Shown here: piece after piece, positions 32,663 to 41,893 of the stretch | Position numbering within the stretch: position 1 is the first letter of the stretch | Layout of the letters: the number at the start of each line of letters is the position of its first letter | Assembly: GCF_013408795.1 (NCBI RefSeq) | Contig: NZ_JACCCC010000001.1 | Coordinates: 2,666,001 to 2,730,000, forward strand | DNA: 64,000 bases | Source of the DNA: Spinactinospora alkalitolerans | GTDB taxonomy: Bacteria; Actinomycetota; Actinomycetes; Streptosporangiales; Streptosporangiaceae | Direction: 5' to 3' | Program-made: the position numbers and the translations under genes | Notes under the pieces: model-generated | Told to the model about the DNA's origin: nothing | Database searches by the model: none | What the model saw: only the letters and a program-made list of their open reading frames with translations

Positions 32663-33772
32663 CTAGACCGAGTCGATCGCCTCCACCGAGCGGCTCAGCT
32701 CTTCGCGGAGCTCGGGGGACAGCGGCGCCGAACCGGTCTCGCCGGAGGCGGCCTGCTGGCCCTCCTCGCTGATGACGTAGTCCAGGAACGCCGTGACGTG
32801 CTCGACGGTGTCGGGATTGTCGTAGGCCAGGCATGCGACCTCGTAGCTGATCAGGACGATCGGGTAGCTGCCGGACTCGGTGGTGCCGTAGTCGAGTTCG
32901 ATGGCGTGGTCGTACTCGCCGCCGCCCTCGCGCTTGGGGGAGTCGGCGACGACGCCCGCCGCGGCGTCCGGGGACATCTCCACGAACTCCTCGCCCACGC
33001 CGACCCGCACCGTCGGCATGCCTTCGGCGTGGGAGGCCTCGACGTAGCCGATGGTGCCGTTGCCGCCCTCCACGGCCTCGGCCACGCCGCTGTTGCCCTG
33101 AGCGGCCTCCTCCGGCGGCAGGGGCCACTGCCCGCTGGGTTCGTGCGGCCAGGCGTCACCGGCCGCGGCGGCGAGGTAGGAGGTGAAGTTCTCCGTGGTC
33201 CCCGACTCGTCGGAGCGGTTGACCGGGATGATCGGGGTGTGCGGGAGGTCGGCCTCGGGGTTGGCCTCGGCGATGGCGGGGTCGTCCCAGTGGGTGATCT
33301 CCTGGTTGAAGATTCCGGCGATGGCCTGCGGGGTCAGGTTGAGGGAGTCGACGCCCTCCAGGTGGAAGACCACGGCGATCGGGACCACGTAGGCCGGGAT
33401 GTGGATCGCCTCGGTGCCGTTGCAGCGCTCCCTGGCGGCCTCCTGCTCCGCGGGGTCCAGCGCCGCGTCGGTTCCGGCGAAGGCCACGGCCCCGTCGATG
33501 AACTGGCTGCGTCCGCCGCCGGAGCCGATCACGTCGTAGAAGATCAGCGAGTCCTGGCAGGCGACCTGGTAGCCGGCGATCCAGACCGCCATCGCGTTCT
33601 CCTGGGCGCTGGAGCCCGCTCCCGAGAGGGTGCCGGGCACGCACTCCAGGTCGGCCGGGACCGGCACGGGGTCGGCGCCGCGCACGGCGTTGTCGCTGCC
33701 ACACCCCGCCGTCAACGTCAGTGCGCCGACCAGCGCGGCCGTGGACATCCTGCGGTAGGTCGACGGCAGCAC
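32663..33772 (-). CDS. pstS: phosphate ABC transporter substrate-binding lipoprotein PstS
   Basis: 369 aa. The signal peptide ends in lipobox LTAGC (Cys 24). The mature protein has the phosphate-binding landmarks of PstS: GTLSGAGSSAQ, YDVIGSGGGRSQF with the Ser/Gly loop, FAGTDAAL, and VNRSDESGTTENF, which carries the anion-binding Arg, Ser, Asp and Thr. It captures inorganic phosphate outside the membrane. The GTG start at 33772 has GGGGGA upstream; ATG 33748 is an alternative. No pstC, pstA or pstB lies on either side, so it is an orphan copy. A PHO box precedes it. Confidence 0.9.
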   Translation of the reverse strand: MLPSTYRRMSTAALVGALTLTAGCGSDNAVRGADPVPVPADLECVPGTLSGAGSSAQENAMAVWIAGYQVACQDSLIFYDVIGSGGGRSQFIDGAVAFAGTDAALDPAEQEAARERCNGTEAIHIPAYVVPIAVVFHLEGVDSLNLTPQAIAGIFNQEITHWDDPAIAEANPEADLPHTPIIPVNRSDESGTTENFTSYLAAAAGDAWPHEPSGQWPLPPEEAAQGNSGVAEAVEGGNGTIGYVEASHAEGMPTVRVGVGEEFVEMSPDAAAGVVADSPKREGGGEYDHAIELDYGTTESGSYPIVLISYEVACLAYDNPDTVEHVTAFLDYVISEEGQQAASGETGSAPLSPELREELSRSVEAIDSV

Positions 33773-33864
33773 GACTCTCTCATTCCCCCTTGCGGCGCCG
33801 GCCGACCACGTGCGCGGGTAAAAGCGCCTTTCAACGGTGGACGGGCGGCATGGACGGCACGGCG

Positions 33865-33942
33865 GTGAACGCCGTGCTCATGGAACACCGTCGATGAATT
33901 TAACAAGAAGTGAACAATGCTGCCGACGCGGGTGGTGTGAAC
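33865..33942 (-). promoter_or_regulatory. PHO box region (PhoP operator) upstream of pstS
   Basis: On the minus strand two 11-nt units stand directly in tandem: GTTCACTTCTT (33915 down to 33905) and GTTAAATTCAT (33904 down to 33894). That is the arrangement of Streptomyces PhoP-binding direct repeats. Two more GTTCAC hexamers flank them (33942-33937 and 33870-33865). The site is 120-170 bp ahead of the pstS start in an unusually AT-rich stretch. The repeats are seen. PhoP control follows from established knowledge of such repeats, and binding here is inferred. Confidence 0.65.
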
Positions 33943-33999
33943 AACCACTCAGCCCGCCCGGAAACCGGCGGGGCCGGGCGGAGCGCCGCGCGGGCCGGC

Positions 34000-34530
34000 T
34001 CAGTCCTGCGCTCCCTCAGCCCCCTCCGCCATGCGGTGCAGGACCGCGCGCAGAGCGAGGTCGTAGCCGAAGACCCCGCAGCCGGAGATGTAGCCCCGGG
34101 TGACGGGGGCGGTGACCGAGGTGTGCCGGAAGGGCTCGCGGGCGTGCACGTTGGAGATGTGGATCTCGACGCAGGGGATGCTGACGGCCTCGATCGCGTC
34201 GCGCAGGGCGATGCTGTAGTGGGCGTGGGCGCCGGGGTTGAGCACGATCCCCTGGTGCAGGCGGCGGGCGGCGTGCACGTGGTCGACGAGGACGCCCTCG
34301 TGGTTGCTCTGGTGGCAGGCCACGTCCACGCCCAGTTCGGCGCCCAGCTCGGTGACGCGGGCCTCGATGTCGGCCAGGGTGGTGCGGCCGTACTGGGCGG
34401 GGTCGCGCTCGCCCAGCAGGTTCAGGTTGGGGCCGTGCAGCAGCAGCACGCTCGGCCGGGCCGCAACGGTGCCGGGGGAGGCTGCGGCGGATTCGACGGA
34501 TTCACCGGCCGGGCCGGGGGTAGCGGACAA
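34000..34530 (-). CDS. aroQ: type II 3-dehydroquinate dehydratase
   Basis: About 176 aa. It dehydrates 3-dehydroquinate to 3-dehydroshikimate in the shikimate or quinate pathway. The family start LLLHGPNLNLLGERDPAQYG carries the catalytic-loop Arg and Tyr. Also seen are CHQSNHEG, the active-site His in LNPGAHAHYSIALRDA, and EIHISNVHAREPFRHTSV. A 30-residue low-complexity N-terminal stretch precedes the fold. The start is uncertain: a TTG at 34530 has GGAAGG about 10 nt upstream, while a GTG at 34593 would add 21 residues. It is divergent from glgX and no other aro gene is near. Confidence 0.88.
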   Translation of the reverse strand: MSATPGPAGESVESAAASPGTVAARPSVLLLHGPNLNLLGERDPAQYGRTTLADIEARVTELGAELGVDVACHQSNHEGVLVDHVHAARRLHQGIVLNPGAHAHYSIALRDAIEAVSIPCVEIHISNVHAREPFRHTSVTAPVTRGYISGCGVFGYDLALRAVLHRMAEGAEGAQD

Positions 34531-34777
34531 GTGATGAGGTCCTTCCCTCTCGCAGTTCCGTTTGCCGGTTTCTTCACCGGTTCGGGCGCACACGTCAGCT
34601 TATTGACGGGGCGGACACGCCGTTGCGTGAACGCTCCACACGGCGCGGGTCGGCGTTCTACGCTGAAGCGCGACAACGCGGCGGCAGGGGCGGCGGACCG
34701 CGGCCGTGCCGCCGAGCGCCACCGACACGAAAAGATCCCCGGCCGCCCGGGCGGGGGACGCAATAAGGAGCACGATT

Positions 34778-36949
34778 TTGCGACCGTGGCTGGGCGCCTC
34801 CTACCCACTGGGCGCCACCTACGACGGCGCCGGAACCAACTTCGCGCTGTACTCCCAGGTGGCCGACCACGTCGAACTGTGCCTCTTCAACGGAGACGAC
34901 GAGGAGACCCGGATCCGGCTGCCCGACGTGCGCGGTTTCGTGCACCACGGCTACCTGCCGGGCGTGGGGCCGGGGCAGCGCTACGGCTACCGCGTGCACG
35001 GGCCCTACGATCCGGTGAAGGGCCTGCGCTGCAACCCCAACAAGCTGCTCATCGACCCCTACGCCAAGGCCGTCACCGGCGAGCTGTCCTGGAACGAGTC
35101 GCTGTTCGGCTACCGCTTCGGCACCGAGGAGAAGCGCAACGACGCCGACTCGGCCGCCTGCGTGCCCAAGTCCGTCGTCGTCAGTCCGTTCTTCGACTGG
35201 GGCAACGACCGCCCGCCCAAGGTCCCCTACAACGAGAGCGTCATCTACGAGGCGCACGTGCGCGGGCTGACCATGCGCCACCCCGGCGTGCCCGAGGAGC
35301 TGCGCGGCACCTACGCCGGCCTGGCCCATCCCGTGATGGTCGACTACCTGACCGGGCTGGGCGTCACCGCGGTGGAGCTGATGCCGGTCCACCAGTTCCT
35401 GCACGACCACGCGCTCATCGCCCGGGGGCTGCGCAACTACTGGGGCTACAACACCATCGGCTTCTTCGCCCCGCACGACGGCTACGCCGCCCACCCCGGC
35501 CGGGGCAACCAGGTGCAGGAGTTCAAGGCGATGGTGAAGTCGCTGCACGAGGCCGGCATCGAGGTCATCCTGGACGTGGTCTACAACCACACCGCCGAGG
35601 GCAACCACCTGGGGCCGACCCTGTCCATGCGCGGCATCGACAACGAGGCCTACTACCGGCTGGTCGACGACCACCCCCGCTACTACATGGACTACACCGG
35701 GACCGGGAACTCGCTGAACGCGCGGGACCCGCACTCGTTGCAGTTGATCATGGACTCGCTGCGGTACTGGGTGCTGGAGATGCACGTCGACGGCTTCCGC
35801 TTCGACCTGGCCTCGGCGCTGGCCCGGGAGTTCCACGACGTGGACCGGCTCAGCACCTTCTTCGACATCGTCCAGCAGGACCCGGTGATCTCCCAGGTCA
35901 AGCTGATCGCCGAGCCCTGGGACGTCGGCCCCGGCGGCTACCAGGTCGGCAACTTCCCGCCGCTGTGGACCGAGTGGAACGGCAAGTACCGCGACACCAT
36001 CCGCGACTTCTGGCGCGGCGAGCCCGCCACCCTGGGCGAATTCGCCTCCCGCGTCACCGGCTCCTCCGAGCTGTACCAGGACGACGGCCGCCGCCCCTTC
36101 GCCTCGATCAACTTCGTCACCTGCCACGACGGGTTCACGCTGGCCGACCTCGTCTCCTACGACAGGAAGCACAACCAGGCCAACGGCGAGGACAACCAGG
36201 ACGGCCACGGCGACAACCGGTCGTGGAACTGCGGCGCCGAGGGCCCCACCGACGACCCCAGGGTCAACGCGCTGCGCCGCCGCCAGGTGCGCAACCTGCT
36301 GGCCACGCTGATGCTCTCCCAGGGCGTGCCGATGCTGCTGCACGGCGACGAGATCGGCCGCACCCAGCGGGGCAACAACAACGCCTACTGCCAGGACAAC
36401 AAGCTGACCTGGGTGGACTGGTCGCTGGTCGAGGCCAACGCCGACCTGCTGGCGTTCACCAGCGCCATCACCGCTCTGCGCCGCGGCCACCCGATCTTCC
36501 GGCGGACCCGCTTCTTCGCCGGCAGCCCCATCCGCAAGGGCGACGAGCTGCGCGACATCGCCTGGTTCACCCCTGACGGCCACGAGATGACCGAGGAGAA
36601 CTGGGAGGACGCCTTCGGCCGCGCCATCGTGGTGTTCCTCAACGGCGACGGCATCACCGATCTCGACACCCGCGGCGAGCGGGTCACCGACGACTCCTTC
36701 CTGCTGTGCTTCAACGCCCACTACGGCGACGTCGAGGTGACGGTCCCCGGCCAGGACTACGGCACCGAGTGGACGGTCGTGGTGGACACCGCCACCGGAG
36801 AGGTCCTCTCCCAGAACGGCGCCGGCATGGTCGCCGGGGCCGGGACCAACGGCGCGCCGGCCGAGCCGCGCTCGGTCAAGGCCAAGGGCACGATCAGCCT
36901 CCCGGCGCGTTCGCTGCTGCTCCTGCAGCGCACGGGTCCGGCGTCGTGA
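34778..36949 (+). CDS. glgX: glycogen debranching enzyme GlgX/TreX
   Basis: 723 aa GH13 isoamylase-type enzyme that hydrolyses alpha-1,6 branches of glycogen. An N-terminal CBM48 domain (PLGATYDGAGTNFALYS) precedes the barrel. The nucleophile Asp is in DGFRFDLAS (about 343), the acid Glu in AEPWD (about 378), and the stabilising Asp in CHDGFTL (about 450). The start is TTG at 34778, with AAGGAG at 34765-34770. Upstream residues are not family-like. It is followed 53 nt later by treY, so GlgX here acts as TreX, supplying debranched maltodextrin to TreY/TreZ. Confidence 0.93.
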   Translation: MRPWLGASYPLGATYDGAGTNFALYSQVADHVELCLFNGDDEETRIRLPDVRGFVHHGYLPGVGPGQRYGYRVHGPYDPVKGLRCNPNKLLIDPYAKAVTGELSWNESLFGYRFGTEEKRNDADSAACVPKSVVVSPFFDWGNDRPPKVPYNESVIYEAHVRGLTMRHPGVPEELRGTYAGLAHPVMVDYLTGLGVTAVELMPVHQFLHDHALIARGLRNYWGYNTIGFFAPHDGYAAHPGRGNQVQEFKAMVKSLHEAGIEVILDVVYNHTAEGNHLGPTLSMRGIDNEAYYRLVDDHPRYYMDYTGTGNSLNARDPHSLQLIMDSLRYWVLEMHVDGFRFDLASALAREFHDVDRLSTFFDIVQQDPVISQVKLIAEPWDVGPGGYQVGNFPPLWTEWNGKYRDTIRDFWRGEPATLGEFASRVTGSSELYQDDGRRPFASINFVTCHDGFTLADLVSYDRKHNQANGEDNQDGHGDNRSWNCGAEGPTDDPRVNALRRRQVRNLLATLMLSQGVPMLLHGDEIGRTQRGNNNAYCQDNKLTWVDWSLVEANADLLAFTSAITALRRGHPIFRRTRFFAGSPIRKGDELRDIAWFTPDGHEMTEENWEDAFGRAIVVFLNGDGITDLDTRGERVTDDSFLLCFNAHYGDVEVTVPGQDYGTEWTVVVDTATGEVLSQNGAGMVAGAGTNGAPAEPRSVKAKGTISLPARSLLLLQRTGPAS

Positions 36950-37002
36950 CCGGCCCCGGCTGAAGGATTGGACGGCGCACGGGCGGGGGAGGTCACAGCA
37001 CG

Positions 37003-39411
37003 ATGACGCAGACACCACCATCATCGCCGCCGAGCTCCACCTACCGGCTGCAGCTGCGGCCGGGATTCACGCTCACCGACGCCGCCGAGGTGGCCGACTA
37101 CCTGCGCCGCCTCGGCGCCGGCGCGGTCTACCTCTCGCCGATCCTCACCGCGGCCCCGGGGTCCACCCACGGCTACGACGTGGTGGATCCGACCCGGGTC
37201 TCCGACGCGCTCGGCGGGGACGCGGCGCGCCGGGAGCTGGTCGAGCGCCTGCGCGGGCTCGGCATGGGGATCGTCGTCGACATCGTGCCCAACCACATGT
37301 CGGTGGCGGCCCCCGAGGCCAACCCGTGGTGGTGGGACGTGCTGGAGCACGGGCGCCGCTCCCGCTACGCCGGCCACTTCGACGTCGACTGGGCGAGCGG
37401 GCCGCTGCTGGTGCCCGTGCTGGCCGACGACGGCGACGGCGGAGCGGCGGCGCTGCAGGAGCTGACCATCGACGACGGCCGCCTCGCCTACTTCGAGCAC
37501 CGGTTCCCCATCGCCCCCGGCACCGGAGCCTCCGGCGACGACCCCGGCGAGGTGCACCGGCGCCAGCACTACCGGCTGGTGTCGTGGCGGCGCGGCGACG
37601 CCGAGCTGAACTACCGGCGCTTCTTCGACATCGCCACGCTGGCCGCCGTGCGGGTGGAGGAGCCCGACGTGTTCGCCGAGACGCACGGCGAGATCCTGCG
37701 CTGGGCCGCCGCCGGCGAGGTCGACGGGCTGCGCGTGGACCACCCGGACGGACTGTGCGACCCCGGCGGCTACGCCCGCCGCCTGCGCTCGGCCTTCGGC
37801 GGCTGGATCGTGCTGGAGAAGATCCTCGCGGCGGGGGAGAGCCCGCCGGCCTCGTGGCCGGTCGCGGGCACCACCGGCTACGACGCGCTGCGCGAGGTGT
37901 GCGGGGTGTTCGTGGACCCCGACGGATGCGCGCCGCTGACCGGCCTGGCCGCGGAACTGGGGGTGCCGACCGACTTCGAGGCGGTGCAGAACGAGTGCCG
38001 CCGCGCGGTCGCCACGACGGTCCTGGCCGCCGAGGTCCGCCGGATCGCCGGGGTGCTGGAGTCGGAGGAGGCCGAGCCGCCCGGCGGGGCGCCGCCGGAG
38101 CGCTCGGACCCCGGTGCGCCCGCCTCCGGTGCGTCCGAGCGGATCGAGGAGGCCGTCGCCGAACTGCTCGCCGCGTTCCCGGTCTACCGTTCCTACCTGC
38201 CCGAGGGCGAGGGCCACTGGAGCGAGGCCGTGCGGCGCGCGGGGGAGCGGCGCCCCGACCTGGCCGGCGCGCTGGAGTTCCTCGATGCCAGGGTGCGCGC
38301 CGACGCCCGCGGCGAGCTCGCCCGCCGGATCCAGCAGACCAGCGGCATGGTGGTCGCCAAGGGCACCGAGGACACCGCGTTCTACCGCTACACCAGGTTC
38401 GTCGCGCTGAACGAGGTGGGCGGGGCGCCCGAGCGCTTCGGGGTGCCGCCCGAGGAGTTCCACGCCCGTGCGGCCGAGCGCGAGGCGTCGTGGCCGCGCG
38501 CGATGACCGCGCTGTCCACCCACGACACCAAGCGCTCCGAGGACGTCCGGGCCCGCCTGGCGGCGCTCGCCGAGGTCCCGGGGGAGTTCGCCGGGGCGGT
38601 GCGCCGCTGGTCGCGCGAGCACGGCCTGAGCGAGCCGTCGCTGAACCTGCTGGCCTGGCAGACCCTGGTGGGCGCCTGGCCGATCAGCGCCGCCCGGCTG
38701 CGCGGCTACCTGGCCAAGGCCGCCAAGGAGGCCAAGCTGCGCACCTCGTGGGTCGACCCCGACCCCGTGTTCGAGGAGGAGGTGGACTCCTGGCCCGAGC
38801 GGGTGCTCTCCGACGCGGAGCTGTCGGCCGACGTGGCCGCGTTCGCCGACCGGATCCGCGGCGCCGGCCGCTGCAACGCGCTCGGCCAGAAGCTCGTGCA
38901 GCTCACGGCGCCCGGCGTGCCGGACCTCTACCAGGGCAGCGAGCTGTGGGAGCTGTCGCTGGTCGATCCGGACAACCGCCGGCCGGTGGACTTCGCCGTG
39001 CGCCGGGTGCTGCTGGAGCGGCTGGAGGGCGGCTGGCTGCCGCGGGTCGACGCCACCGGCGCGGCCAAGATGCACGTGGTGCGCACGGCCCTGCACCTGC
39101 GGCGCGACCGCGACCTGACCGGCTACCGCCCGCTCGCCGCGGCCGGTCCCGCGGCCCGCCACGCCCTGGCCTTCGCCCGCGGTGCCGCCCACGACGTGGT
39201 CGCCGTCGCCACCCGGCTCCCGCTGGGCCTGGAGGCCTCCGGCGGCTGGCGCGACACCGTGCTCCCGCTGCCGTCGGGCTCCGGGCGCTGGAGCGACCTG
39301 CTCACCGGCCGCGACCTCGCCCCCGACAGCCCCGACGGCTACACCACCCCCCGCCTGTCCGAGCTGCTCGACCGCTACCCGGTCGCCCTGCTGCTGCGCC
39401 GCCCGGACTGA
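37003..39411 (+). CDS. treY: malto-oligosyltrehalose synthase
   Basis: 802 aa, GH13 family. It isomerises the reducing-end alpha-1,4 bond of maltodextrin to alpha,alpha-1,1, giving maltooligosyl-trehalose. The N-terminus STYRLQLRPGFTL, then GSTHGYDVVDP, VDIVPNHMS and DGLRVDHPDGLCDP (nucleophile Asp about residue 246) are diagnostic. GTTGYDAL, a long TreY-specific insertion and STHDTKRSEDVRARL follow. ATG 37003 has GGGGGAGG upstream. It probably forms an operon with glgX. Its 3' end overlaps the end of the convergent GT4 gene by 37 bp. TreZ is encoded 8 kb away. Confidence 0.95.
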   Translation: MTQTPPSSPPSSTYRLQLRPGFTLTDAAEVADYLRRLGAGAVYLSPILTAAPGSTHGYDVVDPTRVSDALGGDAARRELVERLRGLGMGIVVDIVPNHMSVAAPEANPWWWDVLEHGRRSRYAGHFDVDWASGPLLVPVLADDGDGGAAALQELTIDDGRLAYFEHRFPIAPGTGASGDDPGEVHRRQHYRLVSWRRGDAELNYRRFFDIATLAAVRVEEPDVFAETHGEILRWAAAGEVDGLRVDHPDGLCDPGGYARRLRSAFGGWIVLEKILAAGESPPASWPVAGTTGYDALREVCGVFVDPDGCAPLTGLAAELGVPTDFEAVQNECRRAVATTVLAAEVRRIAGVLESEEAEPPGGAPPERSDPGAPASGASERIEEAVAELLAAFPVYRSYLPEGEGHWSEAVRRAGERRPDLAGALEFLDARVRADARGELARRIQQTSGMVVAKGTEDTAFYRYTRFVALNEVGGAPERFGVPPEEFHARAAEREASWPRAMTALSTHDTKRSEDVRARLAALAEVPGEFAGAVRRWSREHGLSEPSLNLLAWQTLVGAWPISAARLRGYLAKAAKEAKLRTSWVDPDPVFEEEVDSWPERVLSDAELSADVAAFADRIRGAGRCNALGQKLVQLTAPGVPDLYQGSELWELSLVDPDNRRPVDFAVRRVLLERLEGGWLPRVDATGAAKMHVVRTALHLRRDRDLTGYRPLAAAGPAARHALAFARGAAHDVVAVATRLPLGLEASGGWRDTVLPLPSGSGRWSDLLTGRDLAPDSPDGYTTPRLSELLDRYPVALLLRRPD

Positions 39412-40592
39412 CCCGCCACCCGGGGCGCGGGGACCGCCGCGCCCCCGGCGCCGCTCAGCACGCGCTCGTAGAGCTCCAGGTAGCGCTCCGCCATCACCGC
39501 CGGGGTGAACCGCGCGGCGGCCTCCTTGCGGCAGTCGGCCGGGTCGATCTCGGCCGTCCGGTGCAGTGCGGCCTCGAACTCCTCCTCGGTCCGGGCCAGC
39601 AGGCCGGTGCGGCCGTGCCGGACCAGCTCCGGCAGGCAGCCGCGGGCGAACCCGACCGCCGGCGCCCCGCAGGCCAGCGCCTCCACCACCGCCGTGCCGC
39701 CCGGTTCGGCCCACTGCACCGGGAACAGCGCCGCCCGCGCGGTGGCCAGCAGCTCCTCCAGCTCGGCCCCCGCCACCGTGCCGACCCAGCGCACCAGGTC
39801 GCCGTCCACGTGCGGGCGGACCTGCTCGGCGTAGTAGCGGACATCGGGCGCCCCGTGCCGCGGATCGCCGCGGTCGGCCAGCACCCGCTCCAGCTCCTCG
39901 GCGGAGTCGATGCCGTTGACCGGCCCGGCCAGGACCAGCGGAAGGCCGAGCCTGCGGCAGGTCCGCGCCGCGATGTGGGTGCCCTTGAGCGCGGTGATGC
40001 GCCCGACCGCGGCGAAATGCGGCCGCTTGGCCGGACCGCCGCGCCGGTCGGCGTCGACGGCGAGGGGCGTGGCCAGGTGCGCGTGGCCCGCGCTGTGCGC
40101 GCGCAGCGCGGCGGGGGCGCGCTCCAGTTGCGAGGCCGACACCCCGTTGACGAAGACCCGTCCGTTCCCGGCGAACCCGGCGTAGAAGTCGGGGTGCTTG
40201 CCCAGGTCCCAGTGGAGCGTGTGCAGCACCGGCGGGATGTCGGAGCCCGCGGCCGTGAGCACCGCCGGCCCCACGACCTCCATGTGGTCGTGCACCAGGT
40301 GCACGTCGCCGCGGCGCCGCAGCCGCTCCAGCACGGCGCGGACGTGGGCGTGCGCGATGCCCATCACCTGGTTGTATGGGCTCTGGATGTGGGCGTACTG
40401 GCCGTCGGGGAAGACCGAGAGGTACTCGTCGGCGGGCAGCGTCGAGGAGCCGGTCGTCGCCAGGACCACGCGCACGCCCCGCGCCCGCAGCTCCGGCACC
40501 AGGGCGGCGACCACGTTCTCGATGCCGCCGTAGCCGTCGGGCGGCACGGGCAGCCAGGGGCCGGCGTTGACCAGCACGGTCAGGTCCCTCAT
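39375..40592 (-). CDS. GT4 family glycosyltransferase coupled to gpgS
   Basis: 405 aa GT-B enzyme. It starts MRDLTVLVNAGPWLPVPPDG with YGGIENVVAALVPEL, the usual acceptor-side loop. The C-terminal donor domain has AAVGRITALKGTHIAARTC and the GT4 signature-like QWAEPGGTAVVEALACGAPAV with the E-x7-E motif. The ATG at 40592 overlaps the gpgS stop (ATGA), so expression is coupled. The most economical reading is a second sugar transfer onto glucosylglycerate or its phosphate, as in MggA-type pathways, or another primer glycosylation. This is inference from context. Confidence 0.8.
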   Translation of the reverse strand: MRDLTVLVNAGPWLPVPPDGYGGIENVVAALVPELRARGVRVVLATTGSSTLPADEYLSVFPDGQYAHIQSPYNQVMGIAHAHVRAVLERLRRRGDVHLVHDHMEVVGPAVLTAAGSDIPPVLHTLHWDLGKHPDFYAGFAGNGRVFVNGVSASQLERAPAALRAHSAGHAHLATPLAVDADRRGGPAKRPHFAAVGRITALKGTHIAARTCRRLGLPLVLAGPVNGIDSAEELERVLADRGDPRHGAPDVRYYAEQVRPHVDGDLVRWVGTVAGAELEELLATARAALFPVQWAEPGGTAVVEALACGAPAVGFARGCLPELVRHGRTGLLARTEEEFEAALHRTAEIDPADCRKEAAARFTPAVMAERYLELYERVLSGAGGAAVPAPRVAGQSGRRSSRATG

Positions 40593-41632
40593 CGGTCCAC
40601 CTCCCCCGACGGCACCGGCCGGGGGTCGGCGCGCAGCACCTCGACCATGGGAGGGCGCTCGGGGACCTGGGCGTCGTAGCGCAGCGGCCGGTACCCCCCT
40701 GCGGTCCGGCTGAACTGGACCAGTTCGGTGGAGGGCGGCTCGTCCATGCTGACCAGGCCGCGCCGGTGCAGCCGCGACCACGCGGTGTCGATGATCTGGG
40801 CCGCCATCCGCCCCAGCGCCGCGGTCGACTGGTGGGAGTGCTCCCTGATCCCGAGGTCGACCTGGGCGATGCCGTCCAGCCCGACCTTCTCCACCAGGTC
40901 GACCAGCAGCCCCAGCTCCACGCCGTAGCCGCAGACGAACGGGACCGACTCCAGCACCGACCTGCGCCCGGCGTACTCGCCGGCCAGGGGCTGCATGAAC
41001 CCCGCCAGCTCGGGCCAGCACATGTTGAGCAGCGGCCGGGCCACCAGCTCGGTGACGCGCCCGCCGTCGGTGGGCGCGGAGGCGCACCCGCCGGTGCCGG
41101 AGTCGCCGTCGGGGCCCCCGTCGGGGCCGCCGTCGGGGCCGCCCTCGATGAGCGGACGGTCGTAGCAGGCCTTGACGTAGGCCAGGGACGGGTCGGCCAG
41201 CAGCGGGCCGACCAGCCCGGTCACGAAGTGCGGGCTGAAGTTGCGCAGGTCGGCGTCGACGAACACCACCACGTCCCCGGTGGTCACCGCCAGCGACTTC
41301 CACAGCGCCTCGCCCTTGCCCGACAGCGGCGGCAGCGCCGGAAGGACGTCGTCCTGGGCGACCACGGTCGCGCCGGCGGCCGTGGCCACCAGGGCGGTGT
41401 CGTCGCTGGACCGGGAGTCGATCACGACCAGTTCGTCGACGAGCGGCACCCGTTCCATCAGCGCGCGGCGGATGGTCCGGACGATCTCGCCGACCGTCTC
41501 CTCCTCGTTCTGGGCCGGCAGCACCACGCTGATGCGGGTGCCGCCCTTCGCTGCCATTGCGGAATCGGCGGGCCAGTCCGCGGACGAGCTGGTCCGCCGC
41601 GAGAACCACGTGGAGATCTCCGACGGCGACAT
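40589..41632 (-). CDS. gpgS: glucosyl-3-phosphoglycerate synthase
   Basis: 347 aa, GT81-type GT-A enzyme. It transfers glucose from an NDP-glucose to 3-phosphoglycerate. The N-terminal WFSRRTSS, then ISVVLPAQNEEETVGEIV, VIDSRSSDDTALVA, the Gly-rich acceptor segment LPPLSGKGEALWKSL and the metal site VFVDADLRNFSPHFV match GpgS. So does GGRVTELVARPLLN with FMQPLAGEYAGRR. A short GGPDGGPDGGPDG repeat is inserted in a surface loop (about 155-168). ATG 41632 has AAAGAGG upstream. Glucosylglycerate is a compatible solute and a precursor of methylglucose polysaccharide primers. It is translationally coupled to the following GT4 gene. Confidence 0.9.
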   Translation of the reverse strand: MSPSEISTWFSRRTSSSADWPADSAMAAKGGTRISVVLPAQNEEETVGEIVRTIRRALMERVPLVDELVVIDSRSSDDTALVATAAGATVVAQDDVLPALPPLSGKGEALWKSLAVTTGDVVVFVDADLRNFSPHFVTGLVGPLLADPSLAYVKACYDRPLIEGGPDGGPDGGPDGDSGTGGCASAPTDGGRVTELVARPLLNMCWPELAGFMQPLAGEYAGRRSVLESVPFVCGYGVELGLLVDLVEKVGLDGIAQVDLGIREHSHQSTAALGRMAAQIIDTAWSRLHRRGLVSMDEPPSTELVQFSRTAGGYRPLRYDAQVPERPPMVEVLRADPRPVPSGEVDR

Positions 41633-41866
41633 CGACTACCTCTTTTCGCCCTGGTGTCCCTGCCCTGGTTTTCGCTTCGGTGCGCGAGCGTCTCCGGATC
41701 CACCCGGAGCGCGGCCCCGTGGGTTCGGGGCGGTGAGCGCGCGGTGGTCGGCCGATGCACGGCCGGGCACCGCGCCCGGGCGCTGCCGGATGCCGATCGA
41801 TCCTGTGAGCGGCTCACCTGCCCATGTACGGCCGTTTCGAACGTGGGAACCGATGTTTGGAGGGGC

Positions 41867-41893
41867 GTGTCCGTGGCAGAGAGCCAGGCGTGA
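41867..41893 (+). CDS. possible 8-codon coupled leader ORF
   Basis: GTG at 41867 with GGAGGGG immediately upstream reads eight codons (VSVAESQA) to a TGA at 41891. That stop overlaps the GTG start (41890) of the Gfo/Idh gene in the GTGA manner typical of coupled genes. The main gene itself has only a weak ribosome-binding site, so this mini-ORF may deliver ribosomes to it. It could equally be chance. Confidence 0.25.
   Translation: MSVAESQA

Noticed and set aside
37326-40679. 1117-codon plus-strand frame over treY and the GT4 gene
   Set aside because: Spans two convergent real genes; low-complexity Arg/Gly translation.
41098-41151. Short GGTCCCGT-like tandem repeat in gpgS as a CRISPR or VNTR
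   Set aside because: Encodes the GGPDGGPDGGPDG loop in frame; three short units inside a gene, no spacers.
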